Source of the DNA: Bacteroidota bacterium
GTDB lineage: Bacteria; Bacteroidota; Bacteroidia; Chitinophagales; LD1
Length of the DNA: 64,000 nucleotides
Reading direction: 5' to 3'
NCBI GenBank assembly: GCA_947479455.1
Contig: CANJZE010000019.1
Coordinates: 31,807 to 95,806 of the forward strand
The translations under genes were made by a program, and so were the position numbers. Shown here piece after piece: positions 9,860-18,339 of this stretch (position 1 is its first letter; every line of letters begins with the position of its first letter). The notes under the pieces were generated by a model. That model worked only from the letters and a program-made list of their open reading frames with translations, ran no database searches and was not told the DNA's origin.

Positions 9860-11164
9860 ATGAATTTAAGAACAGCATTAATCATAATCATAAGCGTTAT
9901 CTGCGTTCCATTTGCTTTTTCTCAAAGCGATGTCCCCGCACCGGCACCCAAACAATCGCAAAGCATTTACTTAACCCACGCCACTATTCACACCGGCACC
10001 GGTAAGGTTTTACAAAATGCTACCATCGGTTTCGAGAACGGCAAAATTATTTTGCTCGAAGAAAATCCTGTTTTCAAAACCGATGAAACCATGGGCAAAG
10101 TAATTGACTGCACCGGCAAACAAATTTACCCAGGCATTATTGCACCAAACACAAAAGTTGGTTTAGATGAAATTGAAGCCGTACGCGCCACAAACGATTA
10201 TGCCGAAGTTGGAAATTACAATCCCGATGCGCGCGCCATTATTGCTTACAACACCGACTCGCGTGTAACTCCAACAGTACGCAGCAACGGTGTTTTGTAT
10301 GCACAAAGCACTCCGCTTTACGGAGTTATCTCCGGTACTTCAGCAGTGGTGCAATTAGATGCCTGGAACTGGGAAGATGCTCTCATAAAAGAAGACGGAG
10401 TTTGGATGAATTGGCCAAATATGCAAAGCCGCGGTGGCTGGTGGGCCGAGCCTTCGGCACCAACGACTAATAAGGATTACGATAAACAGGTAAACTCTAT
10501 TAGAGATTATTTCAGTGATGCAAAAAGTTATACCGATGCCAATGAGCACAACAAAACAAATCTTCGTTTCGAAGCCATGCGCGATTTATTTTCAAAAACT
10601 AAAACACTTTACATCAATGTTGATCGCGTAAAAGAAATTCAAAACGCCATTGCTTTTGCCGAAGAATTTAATTTGCATTTAGTGATTAGCGGTGGTGAAG
10701 AAAGTTGGATGATTGCTGATGAACTCGCGAAAAAAAATATCGCTGTAATTCTTGGCAAAACACACGAACTGCCTGCCAGTGATGATGCGGATATTGACCA
10801 GGAATTTAAAGCACCCACGTTGCTGAAAAAGGCAGGTGTGCTTTTTTGTTTGAGCATACCCGGTGGCTTTTGGCAAGAAAGAAATTTGGCGTTCAACGCA
10901 GGGAGTGCAGCTGCTTACGGTTTGAGTAAAGAAGAAGCATTGTCTGCAATTACTTCAAACACGGCAAAAATTCTCGGGGTTGATGCGCTAATTGGTTCTC
11001 TTGAAAAAGGAAAAGAAGCGTCTCTGATTGTTTCCTCTGGTGATGTGCTGGACATGAAGACATCGAACATTGAATATGCTTTCATCAGCGGAAGATTGAT
11101 TGACCTGAACAATAAGCAGAAAGAACTCAACGCAAAGTTCAACAAGAAATACGGTGTGAATTAA
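9860..11164 (+). CDS. Secreted amidohydrolase-like protein lacking metal ligands
   Basis: 434 residues with signal peptide (MNLRTALIIIISVICVPFAFSQ). The overall layout is an amidohydrolase: an early beta-sandwich strand 'ATIHTGTGKVLQNATIGFENGKI', 'GKQIYPGIIAPNTKVG' where active members carry HxH, and a C-terminal 'ALSAITSNTAKILGVDALIGSLEKGKEASLIV'. The HxH motif is replaced by APNTK and no later metal histidines are in the expected places, so it is probably non-catalytic and may support the preceding 1010-residue protein, from which it is separated by 18 nt. It ends convergently, overlapping by 4 nt with the stop of the lipoprotein gene on the other strand (shared TTAA). Confidence 0.8.
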   Translation: MNLRTALIIIISVICVPFAFSQSDVPAPAPKQSQSIYLTHATIHTGTGKVLQNATIGFENGKIILLEENPVFKTDETMGKVIDCTGKQIYPGIIAPNTKVGLDEIEAVRATNDYAEVGNYNPDARAIIAYNTDSRVTPTVRSNGVLYAQSTPLYGVISGTSAVVQLDAWNWEDALIKEDGVWMNWPNMQSRGGWWAEPSAPTTNKDYDKQVNSIRDYFSDAKSYTDANEHNKTNLRFEAMRDLFSKTKTLYINVDRVKEIQNAIAFAEEFNLHLVISGGEESWMIADELAKKNIAVILGKTHELPASDDADIDQEFKAPTLLKKAGVLFCLSIPGGFWQERNLAFNAGSAAAYGLSKEEALSAITSNTAKILGVDALIGSLEKGKEASLIVSSGDVLDMKTSNIEYAFISGRLIDLNNKQKELNAKFNKKYGVN

Positions 11165-12855
11165 AACTTCACTTCTGCGTCTAAATCCCAGCCGCCTTTG
11201 AGTTGGTAGCTTTCTTTGTAAGTGAATATTTTTTCGGGTTGCTTTTTATTTTTTAAATTTCCCGTATCCCACACTCCGTTTTTATTGGTGTCTTCAATCA
11301 CAAGAAATTTATAGCTGCCCGCTAAAATATTTTCTGCACTAACTTTTCTTTCTCCGTTACCGGTTAAGAAAAATTCCTGTACGGTATTGTTGCTCGCATC
11401 AAGCAGCTTTATCACATAATAATTTTCGGGGTGTTGTGTCTTGAGTGTAATGCGCAAATTGCCGTAACTGTTTTTTGCATTTGTAATAAATTTGTAAACT
11501 AGTTTGCTATTCCACTTTCCGAAAATATCCTGCAATGTTGAATCCGGAATTTCTAAACGATATTTTGTATTTTCCTTTTTCTCAAAATCGACAGCAATGC
11601 TCTGTTTTGTTTTTTCTTCCAACACAAATTTCAGTTCCGAATAATTTGTGCTTGAATCTTCGAATAAATGAAGTTGTTTTGTTTCGTTTATACCGATGCA
11701 CGGTCGGGTCAAATTTATTTTAATCGCTTTATTAAACTCCTGAAAAGTAAAATCAACCCGTTTAGCAGTGTCTTCTTTGCTTCTATTTGGTTGATTTGCA
11801 ACACCTGACAAAATATTATTCCGCGTGAAGAGAGAATCTTTCTTCACAAATTTCAGTTCCAACCTCGCGGTATCAAGAATGGTATCGTTTGCACTGAGAA
11901 AGAAGCTGTCTTTTTGAATATAATATTTTGAATACCAGTATATTATGGTATCATTGGTGGGGTAAATATACGCAAAGTCTTCCTTCGACAATCCTTTCCA
12001 GTCCAGTTTAAAATTTGATATAGGTCTATTATAACTAATTTTTAGTTGACCCGGACTTAAAGACTTAACCATATCTAATTGCGCCTTCCTTTTATTTTCA
12101 TCAAACAAAAAAAGCTTGACTTCATCGTTTACCGAATCGGTCAAGTCAAGAATCGAATCTGAAAAGGCGATTAGCTCGTTTGGCTGGTCGTAGATGTAAT
12201 TATAGTTCTGGTCTTTGAGCGCATAAACCAAATATTTGCCCGATTTGATATTTTCAATTTTAAACTGCCCCGATTTATCTGTCTTGGCAAAGTAAAATGG
12301 TTTTGATTTCAGAATTCCATTTACTGAATCCTGCGGATAAAGAGATACCACGATACCTTCTTGGTTTGTATTGTCCTTCGCCAGCACCACTGAGCCAGAT
12401 ACTTTCTGCGAATCTATGAAATCACCAGTAGAAAAGACATAGGTCAAGTTACTAGCCGTGTTTCCTTCGTTTAAATCCTTTACATCATCAGCAAAGTTGA
12501 TGGTGTAAGTGGTGCTGTCGCGCAGCGGGCTCTTTAATTTTATGGTAAGCGTTCGGCCTTCGACATGAAATTCGGGTTTTTTGTCTTGTGGAGGAGAGAT
12601 AAGCGTTTGTGTAAATCCTCCATCCTTTAAAAATTCGTTGAAGGTTATTTTTACTTGCGTGCTGGTGAAACGAAGCGATTTATTGGGAGGTGAAATCTTT
12701 TTTGCTTCAGGTGGTTTTTCATCTTTCTTTCCTCCGGTAGGAACACTTTCGTTAGCGCAGCCGAATTGTATAAGGGCAACAACGACCATTATAACTATCG
12801 AGATTGCTCTTCTGAGGTTGAATTGATAATTGATAGTTGATAATTGATAACTCAT
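11161..12855 (-). CDS. Ig-like (Big_5) domain lipoprotein
   Basis: 564 residues. A hydrophobic segment ends in LIQFGC, a plausible lipobox (Cys ~33), followed by an Asn/Ser/Gly/Lys spacer. Residues ~50-140 form a bacterial Ig-like domain of the SbsA/Big_5 type (PPNKSLRFTSTQVKITFNEFL...TYTINFADDVKDLNEGN). Carboxypeptidase-regulatory-like strands follow (DKSGQFKIENIKSGKYLVYALKD, near residues 200-220) and again near the C-terminus (EDTNKNGVWDTGN). It is probably an outer-membrane or periplasmic lipoprotein of unknown role. The start lies 2 nt after the mnmG stop, so it is likely in the mnmG transcript. The first 12 codons (MSYQLSTINYQF) derive from a TTGATAA short-period repeat, so the true start could instead be an internal Met just before the hydrophobic segment. 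Confidence 0.8.
   Translation of the reverse strand: MSYQLSTINYQFNLRRAISIVIMVVVALIQFGCANESVPTGGKKDEKPPEAKKISPPNKSLRFTSTQVKITFNEFLKDGGFTQTLISPPQDKKPEFHVEGRTLTIKLKSPLRDSTTYTINFADDVKDLNEGNTASNLTYVFSTGDFIDSQKVSGSVVLAKDNTNQEGIVVSLYPQDSVNGILKSKPFYFAKTDKSGQFKIENIKSGKYLVYALKDQNYNYIYDQPNELIAFSDSILDLTDSVNDEVKLFLFDENKRKAQLDMVKSLSPGQLKISYNRPISNFKLDWKGLSKEDFAYIYPTNDTIIYWYSKYYIQKDSFFLSANDTILDTARLELKFVKKDSLFTRNNILSGVANQPNRSKEDTAKRVDFTFQEFNKAIKINLTRPCIGINETKQLHLFEDSSTNYSELKFVLEEKTKQSIAVDFEKKENTKYRLEIPDSTLQDIFGKWNSKLVYKFITNAKNSYGNLRITLKTQHPENYYVIKLLDASNNTVQEFFLTGNGERKVSAENILAGSYKFLVIEDTNKNGVWDTGNLKNKKQPEKIFTYKESYQLKGGWDLDAEVKF
12812..12854. repeat. Short-period repeat (TTGATAATTGATA type) at a gene start
   Basis: TTGATAATTGATAGTTGATAATTGATAA is a tandem 7-10 nt period word repeat. 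On the minus strand it encodes the YQLSTINYQ N-terminus of the Ig-like lipoprotein. Similar words are dispersed in many Bacteroidota genomes and look like inserted filler rather than evolved coding sequence. Confidence 0.7.
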
Positions 12856-12857
12856 AT

Positions 12858-14756
12858 TTATCTTCCCATGTGCACCAACAAAACTGAAACATCAGCAGGG
12901 GAAACTCCGCTGATTCGGCTTGCCTGACCTAGGGAAATGGGTTTAATTTTAGCTAATTTTTGTCGCGCTTCAATACTCAATGATTTCAGTTTGCTGTAAT
13001 CGTAATCTGCCTGCAGTTTAATGTGTTCGAGCTTGCCCATCTTTTGCACCAGGTCCATCTCCTTTTCAATATAGGCATCGTATTTCATTACTATTTCGGC
13101 AGACTCTATAAAGTCTTTACCGTATTTGTAAAGGAATTCATCAAGTGCCTTAACACCCTTGCGAAGGATTTCCATATTCACCTGGGGACGCATAAGTACC
13201 TTGTCGAGCTTTACCTTTTGGTTTAACTCTGCGGTCCCTGCTTCGGTGAGGATGGGGTTTATTTCTGTCGGCTCTACTCCGTATTGTGTAAAGAACTCGC
13301 GTATTTCTTTCAGGGCTTCCTTCTTCTGCTTCACCCGCTCGTATCGCTCATTATCTGCCAATCCGATGTTGTAACCGAGTTCGGTAAGGCGAAGGTCGGC
13401 ATTGTCCTGACGAAGGAGAATACGATACTCTGCACGGCTCGTAAACATACGGTAGGGCTCTTCTGTTCCCTTGTTAATGAGGTCATCTATCAATACTCCG
13501 ATATAGGCATCTGAACGCTTGAGAACAACAGCCTCTTCTTCTTTAGCTGAACGATGCGCATTGATACCAGCCATTAAACCCTGGCAGGCAGCTTCTTCAT
13601 AACCGGTAGTGCCATTAATTTGCCCTGCAAAAAACAATCCCTTAATCAACTTTGTTTCGAGAGAGTGGGTCAACTGCGTAGGCGGAAAGTAATCATACTC
13701 TATGGCATAGCCTGGGCGAAACATCTTTACATTTTTCAAGCCCGGAACCTGCTGCAATGCTTTGAACTGAACATCCTCGGGAAGTGATGTAGAAAACCCG
13801 TTGAGGTAAATTTCCACCGTATTCCATCCTTCGGGCTCTACGAATAGTTGATGTCTTTCTTTGTCGGCAAATCGGTCAATCTTATCTTCCACTGAGGGAC
13901 AATAACGGGGACCGAGTCCTTTTATTCTTCCTGAAAACATTGGGCTTTTGTCGAAGCCTGTGCGCAGGATGTCGTGGACTTTTTGGTCGGTGTAAGTGAT
14001 GTGGCAGCTCAACTGTTTTAGCTTTGGTCTACCGTCTTCCGCCTTATGGCTTTCAAAAGGATTCATTCCCTTCTTGAAAGAAAAACCTGTTACCTCTTCA
14101 TCACCGAATTGTTCTTCCATCTTAGAGTAGTCGAGGCTTCTTCCATCTAATCGCGGGGGTGTTCCTGTCTTCATTCTTCCCGCTTCAAAGCCGAGTTCTA
14201 CCAATTGCTCGGTAATGCCATGTGCGGCCTTTTCCCCTGCTCTTCCTCCACCAAAGTTCTTTTCTCCGATATGAATAAGTCCGTTAAGGAAGGTTCCGTT
14301 GGTTAAAACCACCGATTTGGATGAAATCTCTATCCCCATTGAAGTGCGGATTCCGCACACGTTTCCGTCCCTTATCAACAGCCCGCCAACCATATCTTGC
14401 CAGAAATCCACATTTTTAGTATCTTCCAACATAGTTCTCCACACGGTTGCAAACATCATTCTGTCGTTCTGAGTGCGTGGACTCCACATAGCCGGGCCCT
14501 TACTTCGGTTCAGCATACGAAACTGCACCATGCTTTTATCGCTTACAATTCCCGAGTAACCACCGAGGGCATCAATTTCACGAACTATTTGTCCTTTGGC
14601 TATTCCACCCATTGCTGGGTTGCAACTCATTTGAGCAATGGTTTGCATGTTCATAGTAACGAGCAACACACTGCTGCCCATATTGGCAGCTGCTGCTGCG
14701 GCCTCGCAACCAGCGTGACCGGCACCCACCACTATAACATCATACTCTTTGAACAT
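12858..14756 (-). CDS. mnmG: tRNA uridine-5-carboxymethylaminomethyl modification enzyme MnmG (GidA)
   Basis: 632 residues, normal length for MnmG. The N-terminal FAD-binding dinucleotide fold reads DVIVVGAGHAGCEAA (residues 5-20). The family signatures CNPAMGG-IAKG (~45-55), GGGRAGE, GRMKTGTPPRLDG (~195) and GQINGTTGYEEAA are all present, as is the C-terminal helical domain. With MnmE it installs the cmnm5 group at the wobble uridine of several tRNAs. In many bacteria gidA lies near the replication origin. Here two parS-like palindromes sit directly upstream (14796-14811 and 14859-14874), which supports that location. The lipoprotein gene follows after 2 nt. Confidence 0.97.
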   Translation of the reverse strand: MFKEYDVIVVGAGHAGCEAAAAAANMGSSVLLVTMNMQTIAQMSCNPAMGGIAKGQIVREIDALGGYSGIVSDKSMVQFRMLNRSKGPAMWSPRTQNDRMMFATVWRTMLEDTKNVDFWQDMVGGLLIRDGNVCGIRTSMGIEISSKSVVLTNGTFLNGLIHIGEKNFGGGRAGEKAAHGITEQLVELGFEAGRMKTGTPPRLDGRSLDYSKMEEQFGDEEVTGFSFKKGMNPFESHKAEDGRPKLKQLSCHITYTDQKVHDILRTGFDKSPMFSGRIKGLGPRYCPSVEDKIDRFADKERHQLFVEPEGWNTVEIYLNGFSTSLPEDVQFKALQQVPGLKNVKMFRPGYAIEYDYFPPTQLTHSLETKLIKGLFFAGQINGTTGYEEAACQGLMAGINAHRSAKEEEAVVLKRSDAYIGVLIDDLINKGTEEPYRMFTSRAEYRILLRQDNADLRLTELGYNIGLADNERYERVKQKKEALKEIREFFTQYGVEPTEINPILTEAGTAELNQKVKLDKVLMRPQVNMEILRKGVKALDEFLYKYGKDFIESAEIVMKYDAYIEKEMDLVQKMGKLEHIKLQADYDYSKLKSLSIEARQKLAKIKPISLGQASRISGVSPADVSVLLVHMGR

Positions 14757-14795
14757 GGCGCGAATTTAATGCGGATTGCGGATTATAAAATAAGT

Positions 14796-14811
14796 TGTGC
14801 CACGTGGCACA
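14796..14811. other. parS: parS-like palindrome 1
   Basis: TGTGCCACGTGGCACA is a perfect 16-bp palindrome. It matches the chromosomal ParB site consensus TGTTTCACGTGAAACA at 12 of 16 positions, and the TGTTCCACGTGGAACA variant at 14 of 16. It lies 40 bp upstream of the mnmG start and shares the 13-mer TGCCACGTGGMAC with three other sites in the window. ParB binding is inferred. Confidence 0.6.
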
Positions 14812-14858
14812 GGGATAGTTTAAAATTCAGGGTTTAGGGTTTAATGCAATTGTTGGAT

Positions 14859-14874
14859 TGTGCCACGTGGAACG
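14859..14874. other. parS: parS-like site 2
   Basis: TGTGCCACGTGGAACG has the same 8-bp CCACGTGG core and right arm as the other three sites. It lies 63 bp from palindrome 1, in the mnmG-ybeY spacer. The paired arrangement next to mnmG fits centromere sites placed near an origin. Confidence 0.55.
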
Positions 14875-14931
14875 AAAAGGGCTTAAATTTATCCACCTCA
14901 GTCTCGCACAAAGCCGCGAGACACCTCCGCC

Positions 14932-15483
14932 CTACGGCTGCTTGCGAAGGACAAATACACACTTTGCTTCCTTTGCTTTTTCTCTTTTACTGCTATAGAT
15001 CGAAAACTGATTTATCCATTTATCTTCCATTTTACTCATTATCAATTTATTAGCCTTTGTTTTGTCTTTATAACCCAATAGATGCAGCACTCCGTGGAAG
15101 ATAACTCTTGTTAGCTCAACTTCGAAAGGGCGAGTGGCTGGTGGCCAAGGGTTGGACTTGCCTTTGCTTCGGAACTCTGACCTCGCACTTGATACTTTGT
15201 ATTTCTCTGCATTCTCCTTCACTCTATCTACGCTTATATAAATCTCAGCTTCTAGCTCTTCTTTTGTTTGAACCATGGGAAAGGTGATGATATCGGTATA
15301 GTAGTCGTGGTTTAGAAATTGTTTGTTGATGGCCAAGAGAAATTCATCGGAGCAGAAAATAAAAGACAGGGTGACGAGGTGGCGGGGTGACGATGTAGCG
15401 ATTTGTTGTGCAATAAACTTCTTCAGCGCAGTTTGATTGCGCAGAGAGAATTTAATGTCAGCTATGTGGAAGGTGATGGGCAA
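14932..15483 (-). CDS. ybeY: Endoribonuclease YbeY (16S rRNA maturation/quality control)
   Basis: 183 residues. The UPF0054 metal-binding signature appears near residues 125-150 as FHGVLHLLGYKDKTKANKLIM, the Bacteroidota version of HGxLHLxGYDH with Lys-Asp-Lys in place of Asp-His. An earlier motif, NHDYYTDIITFPM, matches the conserved 'YrgkdypTDVLSFP' region. It acts on 16S rRNA 3' ends and 70S quality control. The C-terminal ~25 residues (KREKAKEAKCVFVLRKQP) are longer than usual and fall in repeat-like sequence. mnmG follows downstream on the same strand after 175 nt. Confidence 0.92.
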   Translation of the reverse strand: MPITFHIADIKFSLRNQTALKKFIAQQIATSSPRHLVTLSFIFCSDEFLLAINKQFLNHDYYTDIITFPMVQTKEELEAEIYISVDRVKENAEKYKVSSARSEFRSKGKSNPWPPATRPFEVELTRVIFHGVLHLLGYKDKTKANKLIMSKMEDKWINQFSIYSSKREKAKEAKCVFVLRKQP

Positions 15484-15672
15484 AGGAAAGATGAATGCTT
15501 AGTTGTGAGTAGTAAATAATAAATGCCAAATACAAAAAATAACGCGCGGCAAATTTGAGAAAATATTTGTTCTTCTGATTTTTTGCTTTGTACGGGCGTT
15601 TTTAAACGTGCCGTTATTGATTTCGGTTCTTACTTTCGTTAGGATATTTTTTCTGAAACTAAAACCTTGACC

Positions 15673-17628
15673 ATGAAAAAAGTTTTCTCTTCTACTCTTC
15701 TGCTGTGTGTGCTTTTTACAACCACCACACTTACTGCTCAACAAAATTATCATCGCTGTTCTACTGCAGAACATTTGCAGGAACAATTACTTGCTGACCC
15801 AAGTCTTGCCGACAGAATGCAGGATATAGAAAGACAAACCGAAACATTTATTCAGGATGGTGGTAATGGTGGCTCACGCGCTCTGGTAACTATTCCGGTG
15901 GTGGTGCACGTAGTTTATAATACTGCCGCACAAAATATTTCTGATGCATTAATTCTTGCTCAGATTAATCAATTGAATTTGGATTATGCAAAATTAAACA
16001 GCGATGCTTCGAGTGTGCCTTCGGCATTTGCAGCGGTGGCGGCTAACACAAACGTGCAGTTTTGTTTGGCGCAGCGCGACCCAAGCGGAAATGCTACTAC
16101 GGGTATTGTTCGCAAGTCTACAACGGTTACTTCTTTTTCAACTAACGATGCTGTAAAGAAAAATGCAAACGGTGGTGATGCTGCCTGGGACGCAACCAAA
16201 TACTTAAACCTTTGGGTTTGTAACTTGGGTGGGGGATTACTTGGCTATGCTCAATTTCCGGGAGGAAGTACTACTACTGATGGTGTTGTGGTATTGTATT
16301 CTTCGGTAGGAAGTATGACTACACCCGGCACTGCTGCTCCTTATAATTTTGGAAGAACAGCAACGCATGAAGTTGGGCACTGGTTAAATCTCTATCACAT
16401 TTGGGGAGATGACGGCACTGCATGCACAGGTTCGGATAATGTTGGCGACACACCCAACCAAGCAGGAGAGAATTATGGTTGTCCTGCGTTTCCAACAACA
16501 GATGGCTGCTCTGCTTCTTCGCCAGGTGTAATGTTTATGAATTATATGGACTATACCGATGACGGTTGTATGAACATGTTTACCGCAGGTCAATCAACAC
16601 GCATGAACGCTTTGTTTGCTACGGGTGGTGCACGTGTTGGGTTGCTTACTTCGCTCGGTTGTCAAGTGCCAGTGGCGGGTGCATGCAATGTGGCTGCAGG
16701 ATTAAATGCTACTTCGATTACTACTACTACGGCTACACTTAACTGGTCGGCTGTGTCAGGTGCGGCAAGTTATAATGTGCAATACCGCGCGGTGGGTGCT
16801 GCCACGTGGAACAGCGCAAACACTACTTCGGTTTCGCGTGCGATTAGCGGATTGACACAAGGAACCAACTATGAGTTTCAGGTGCAAACGGTTTGCGCTT
16901 CGGCTACGGCAGCATTTAGTGCTTCGGCTTTGTTTACTACTTCGGTTCCTTCTACCTGCACCGATATTTATGAATCAAACAATAGTTCTTCTGCGGCTAA
17001 AACACCTACGCTTAATGCGAACCTCACGGGCCTTATTACACCGAGCACTGATGTGGACTGGTTCAAATTTACTACTACCACAAGCGGAGGAATTAAAATA
17101 AAAGTAGACCTTACTAATTTGCCTGCTGACTATGATGTAGTGCTTTACAAATCGAACGCTTCTACCAAATTGGCTACTGGTGCTAACAGTGGCACTACGA
17201 GTGAGAGCATTAAATACAATGCTAGTTCTACTGGAACCTATTATGTGAAAGTATATGGTTACAACGGTGCTACAAGTGCCACATCTTGTTACACGCTTAA
17301 AATTTCTACTTCTTCTACTTCATTTAGAACGGGCGATAATACAGATGGTGATATGATTGCCGAAGCCATTGCAGAGCCGGTGTTGAAATTATTTCCGAAC
17401 CCGGCAAGTGATAAGCTGAATGTAGAATACCTGAGTGCCACAGCCGGTGCAGCTAAGCTAAGCGTTTATAATTTGAGCGGACAGCGTATTTTGTTTACTG
17501 AAGGCGAAGCTGCTGAAGGATTGAACACGCAAAGCATGAACACAAACACACTGAGCAATGGTGTTTATGTTTTTGAAGTGAATACCAATGGCGAAACACA
17601 ACGCATGAAGTTTACGATTGCGAAATAG
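15673..17628 (+). CDS. Secreted M43-type zinc metalloprotease with FN3, PPC and T9SS sorting domains
   Basis: 651 residues from ATG 15673; a TTG two codons upstream is less likely. The signal peptide MKKVFSSTLLLCVLFTTTTLTAQ is followed by a pappalysin-like catalytic domain with ATHEVGHWLNLYHIWGD, the HExxHxxxxxH zinc site starting near residue 232. A Met-turn region reads VMFMNYMDYTDDGC. Next come a fibronectin type III domain (~340-425), a bacterial pre-peptidase C-terminal domain (CTDIYESNNSSSAAKT..., ~430-530), and a type A T9SS sorting domain starting at LFPNPASDKLNVEYL and ending RMKFTIAK. It is predicted to be exported by T9SS and to degrade proteins outside the cell. A terminator follows. 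A parS-like site lies inside the FN3 coding region. Confidence 0.92.
   Translation: MKKVFSSTLLLCVLFTTTTLTAQQNYHRCSTAEHLQEQLLADPSLADRMQDIERQTETFIQDGGNGGSRALVTIPVVVHVVYNTAAQNISDALILAQINQLNLDYAKLNSDASSVPSAFAAVAANTNVQFCLAQRDPSGNATTGIVRKSTTVTSFSTNDAVKKNANGGDAAWDATKYLNLWVCNLGGGLLGYAQFPGGSTTTDGVVVLYSSVGSMTTPGTAAPYNFGRTATHEVGHWLNLYHIWGDDGTACTGSDNVGDTPNQAGENYGCPAFPTTDGCSASSPGVMFMNYMDYTDDGCMNMFTAGQSTRMNALFATGGARVGLLTSLGCQVPVAGACNVAAGLNATSITTTTATLNWSAVSGAASYNVQYRAVGAATWNSANTTSVSRAISGLTQGTNYEFQVQTVCASATAAFSASALFTTSVPSTCTDIYESNNSSSAAKTPTLNANLTGLITPSTDVDWFKFTTTTSGGIKIKVDLTNLPADYDVVLYKSNASTKLATGANSGTTSESIKYNASSTGTYYVKVYGYNGATSATSCYTLKISTSSTSFRTGDNTDGDMIAEAIAEPVLKLFPNPASDKLNVEYLSATAGAAKLSVYNLSGQRILFTEGEAAEGLNTQSMNTNTLSNGVYVFEVNTNGETQRMKFTIAK
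16798..16813. other. parS: parS-like site 3 (inside metalloprotease gene)
   Basis: GCTGCCACGTGGAACA is read in frame as Ala-Ala-Thr-Trp-Asn. The core and right arm are identical to site 2 and to the right half of TGTTCCACGTGGAACA; the left arm has diverged. ParB sites inside genes are common in other bacteria. Confidence 0.4.
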
Positions 17629-17670
17629 TTTTACCAAAAGGACACGAAGAACACGAAGGTGTAATAGAAA

Positions 17671-17703
17671 AGCCGCTCTCTTTACAGGAGCGGCTTTTTT
17701 GTT
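17671..17703 (+). terminator. Rho-independent terminator of the M43 protease gene
   Basis: The stem AGCCGCTC / GAGCGGCT has a 9-nt loop (tctttacag) and is followed directly by a run of T. It lies about 40 nt after the protease stop codon. Confidence 0.85.
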
Positions 17704-17746
17704 TGTGTTCCGTGTTAGCAAAGCAAGAAATAACGGTATACGAAAT

Positions 17747-18070
17747 TTAGCCTAGCCGTTTTCTAATTTCATCGGGACTCATTTTTTTCATTGCTTCAAA
17801 TGCATCAAAAATAGGTTTTGGCTTAAGTGCGTTTAGTGGTTGAGTTTCATCCGGCACCCTTTTATCATCGGGGGTATACTCAAACAAGTCGTTTGGTTCA
17901 CACCTTAGCAAAAGACACAAAATCTCAATGTCTTTAAACAGAATCCAAATTTTTTTGTGTGTTAAGTATTTCTGGGCAACTCCTTGACTTATTCCAGCCT
18001 TTGTAAGTGCGCTTAGTGGACTCTTAACGCCTTTTTCTTTCATGAGTTGCTTTAACCTAAGTTGTATCAT
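17747..18070 (-). CDS. XRE-family helix-turn-helix transcriptional regulator
   Basis: 107 residues. The N-terminal ~65 residues form a Cro/CI-type DNA-binding domain (MIQLRLKQLMKEKGV...ALTKAGISQGVAQKYL...LCLLLRCEPNDLFEY). The tail is short and charged, with 'PDETQPLNALKPKPIFDAFEAMKKMSPDEIRKRLG'. Its targets are unknown. An inverted repeat 52-72 bp upstream of the start (18122-18142) could be an autoregulatory operator. No partner toxin gene is adjacent, so it looks like a stand-alone regulator. Confidence 0.85.
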   Translation of the reverse strand: MIQLRLKQLMKEKGVKSPLSALTKAGISQGVAQKYLTHKKIWILFKDIEILCLLLRCEPNDLFEYTPDDKRVPDETQPLNALKPKPIFDAFEAMKKMSPDEIRKRLG

Positions 18071-18339
18071 TGTTTTTGTTTTTCTGAAGTTAATTGTTTT
18101 TTAGATTCATGACTACATAAAAACATTTCTTTGTAATGTTTTATATTGAAACCATAACATTAATAAACTACAAGTTAAGTTTATATAAAATCTATGTTAC
18201 CTCCAACAAATGCGGCATTACCTCCATCATAATCTATATAACATGTTCTTAATGCCCCATTAAAAATACCATTGCCTATATTACATGAAACAAATGAAGT
18301 GTGACAAAATGGAAAGATTACTTGTTTCCTTCTGGTTTC
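18071..18339. other. Intergenic region with operator candidate and in-frame ORF remnant
   Basis: This 269-bp spacer holds the XRE promoter region with the inverted repeat at 18122-18142. It also holds an open stretch (18181-18339, minus strand, 52 codons) directly after and in frame with the TAG stop of the diiron gene. Part of it reads as a protein-like Gly/Asn-rich string (CYIDYDGGNAAFVGGNIDF). It has no ATG start of its own, and I cannot assign it to a family. Confidence 0.4.
18122..18142. promoter_or_regulatory. Candidate operator of the XRE regulator
   Basis: AAACATT-tctttgt-AATGTTT is a perfect 7-bp inverted repeat with a 7-nt spacer, 52 bp upstream of the XRE start codon. The size and symmetry fit a dimeric Cro/CI-type repressor; the function is inferred. 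Confidence 0.45.

Noticed and set aside
14889..14897. A DnaA-box-like TTATCCACC near mnmG
   Set aside because: A single imperfect box with no cluster around it; the cluster at 33.6-34.1 kb is a better origin candidate.
15499..15786. Minus-strand frame of 95 residues
   Set aside because: It overlaps the start and signal peptide of the M43 protease gene and has no start signal or similarity of its own.
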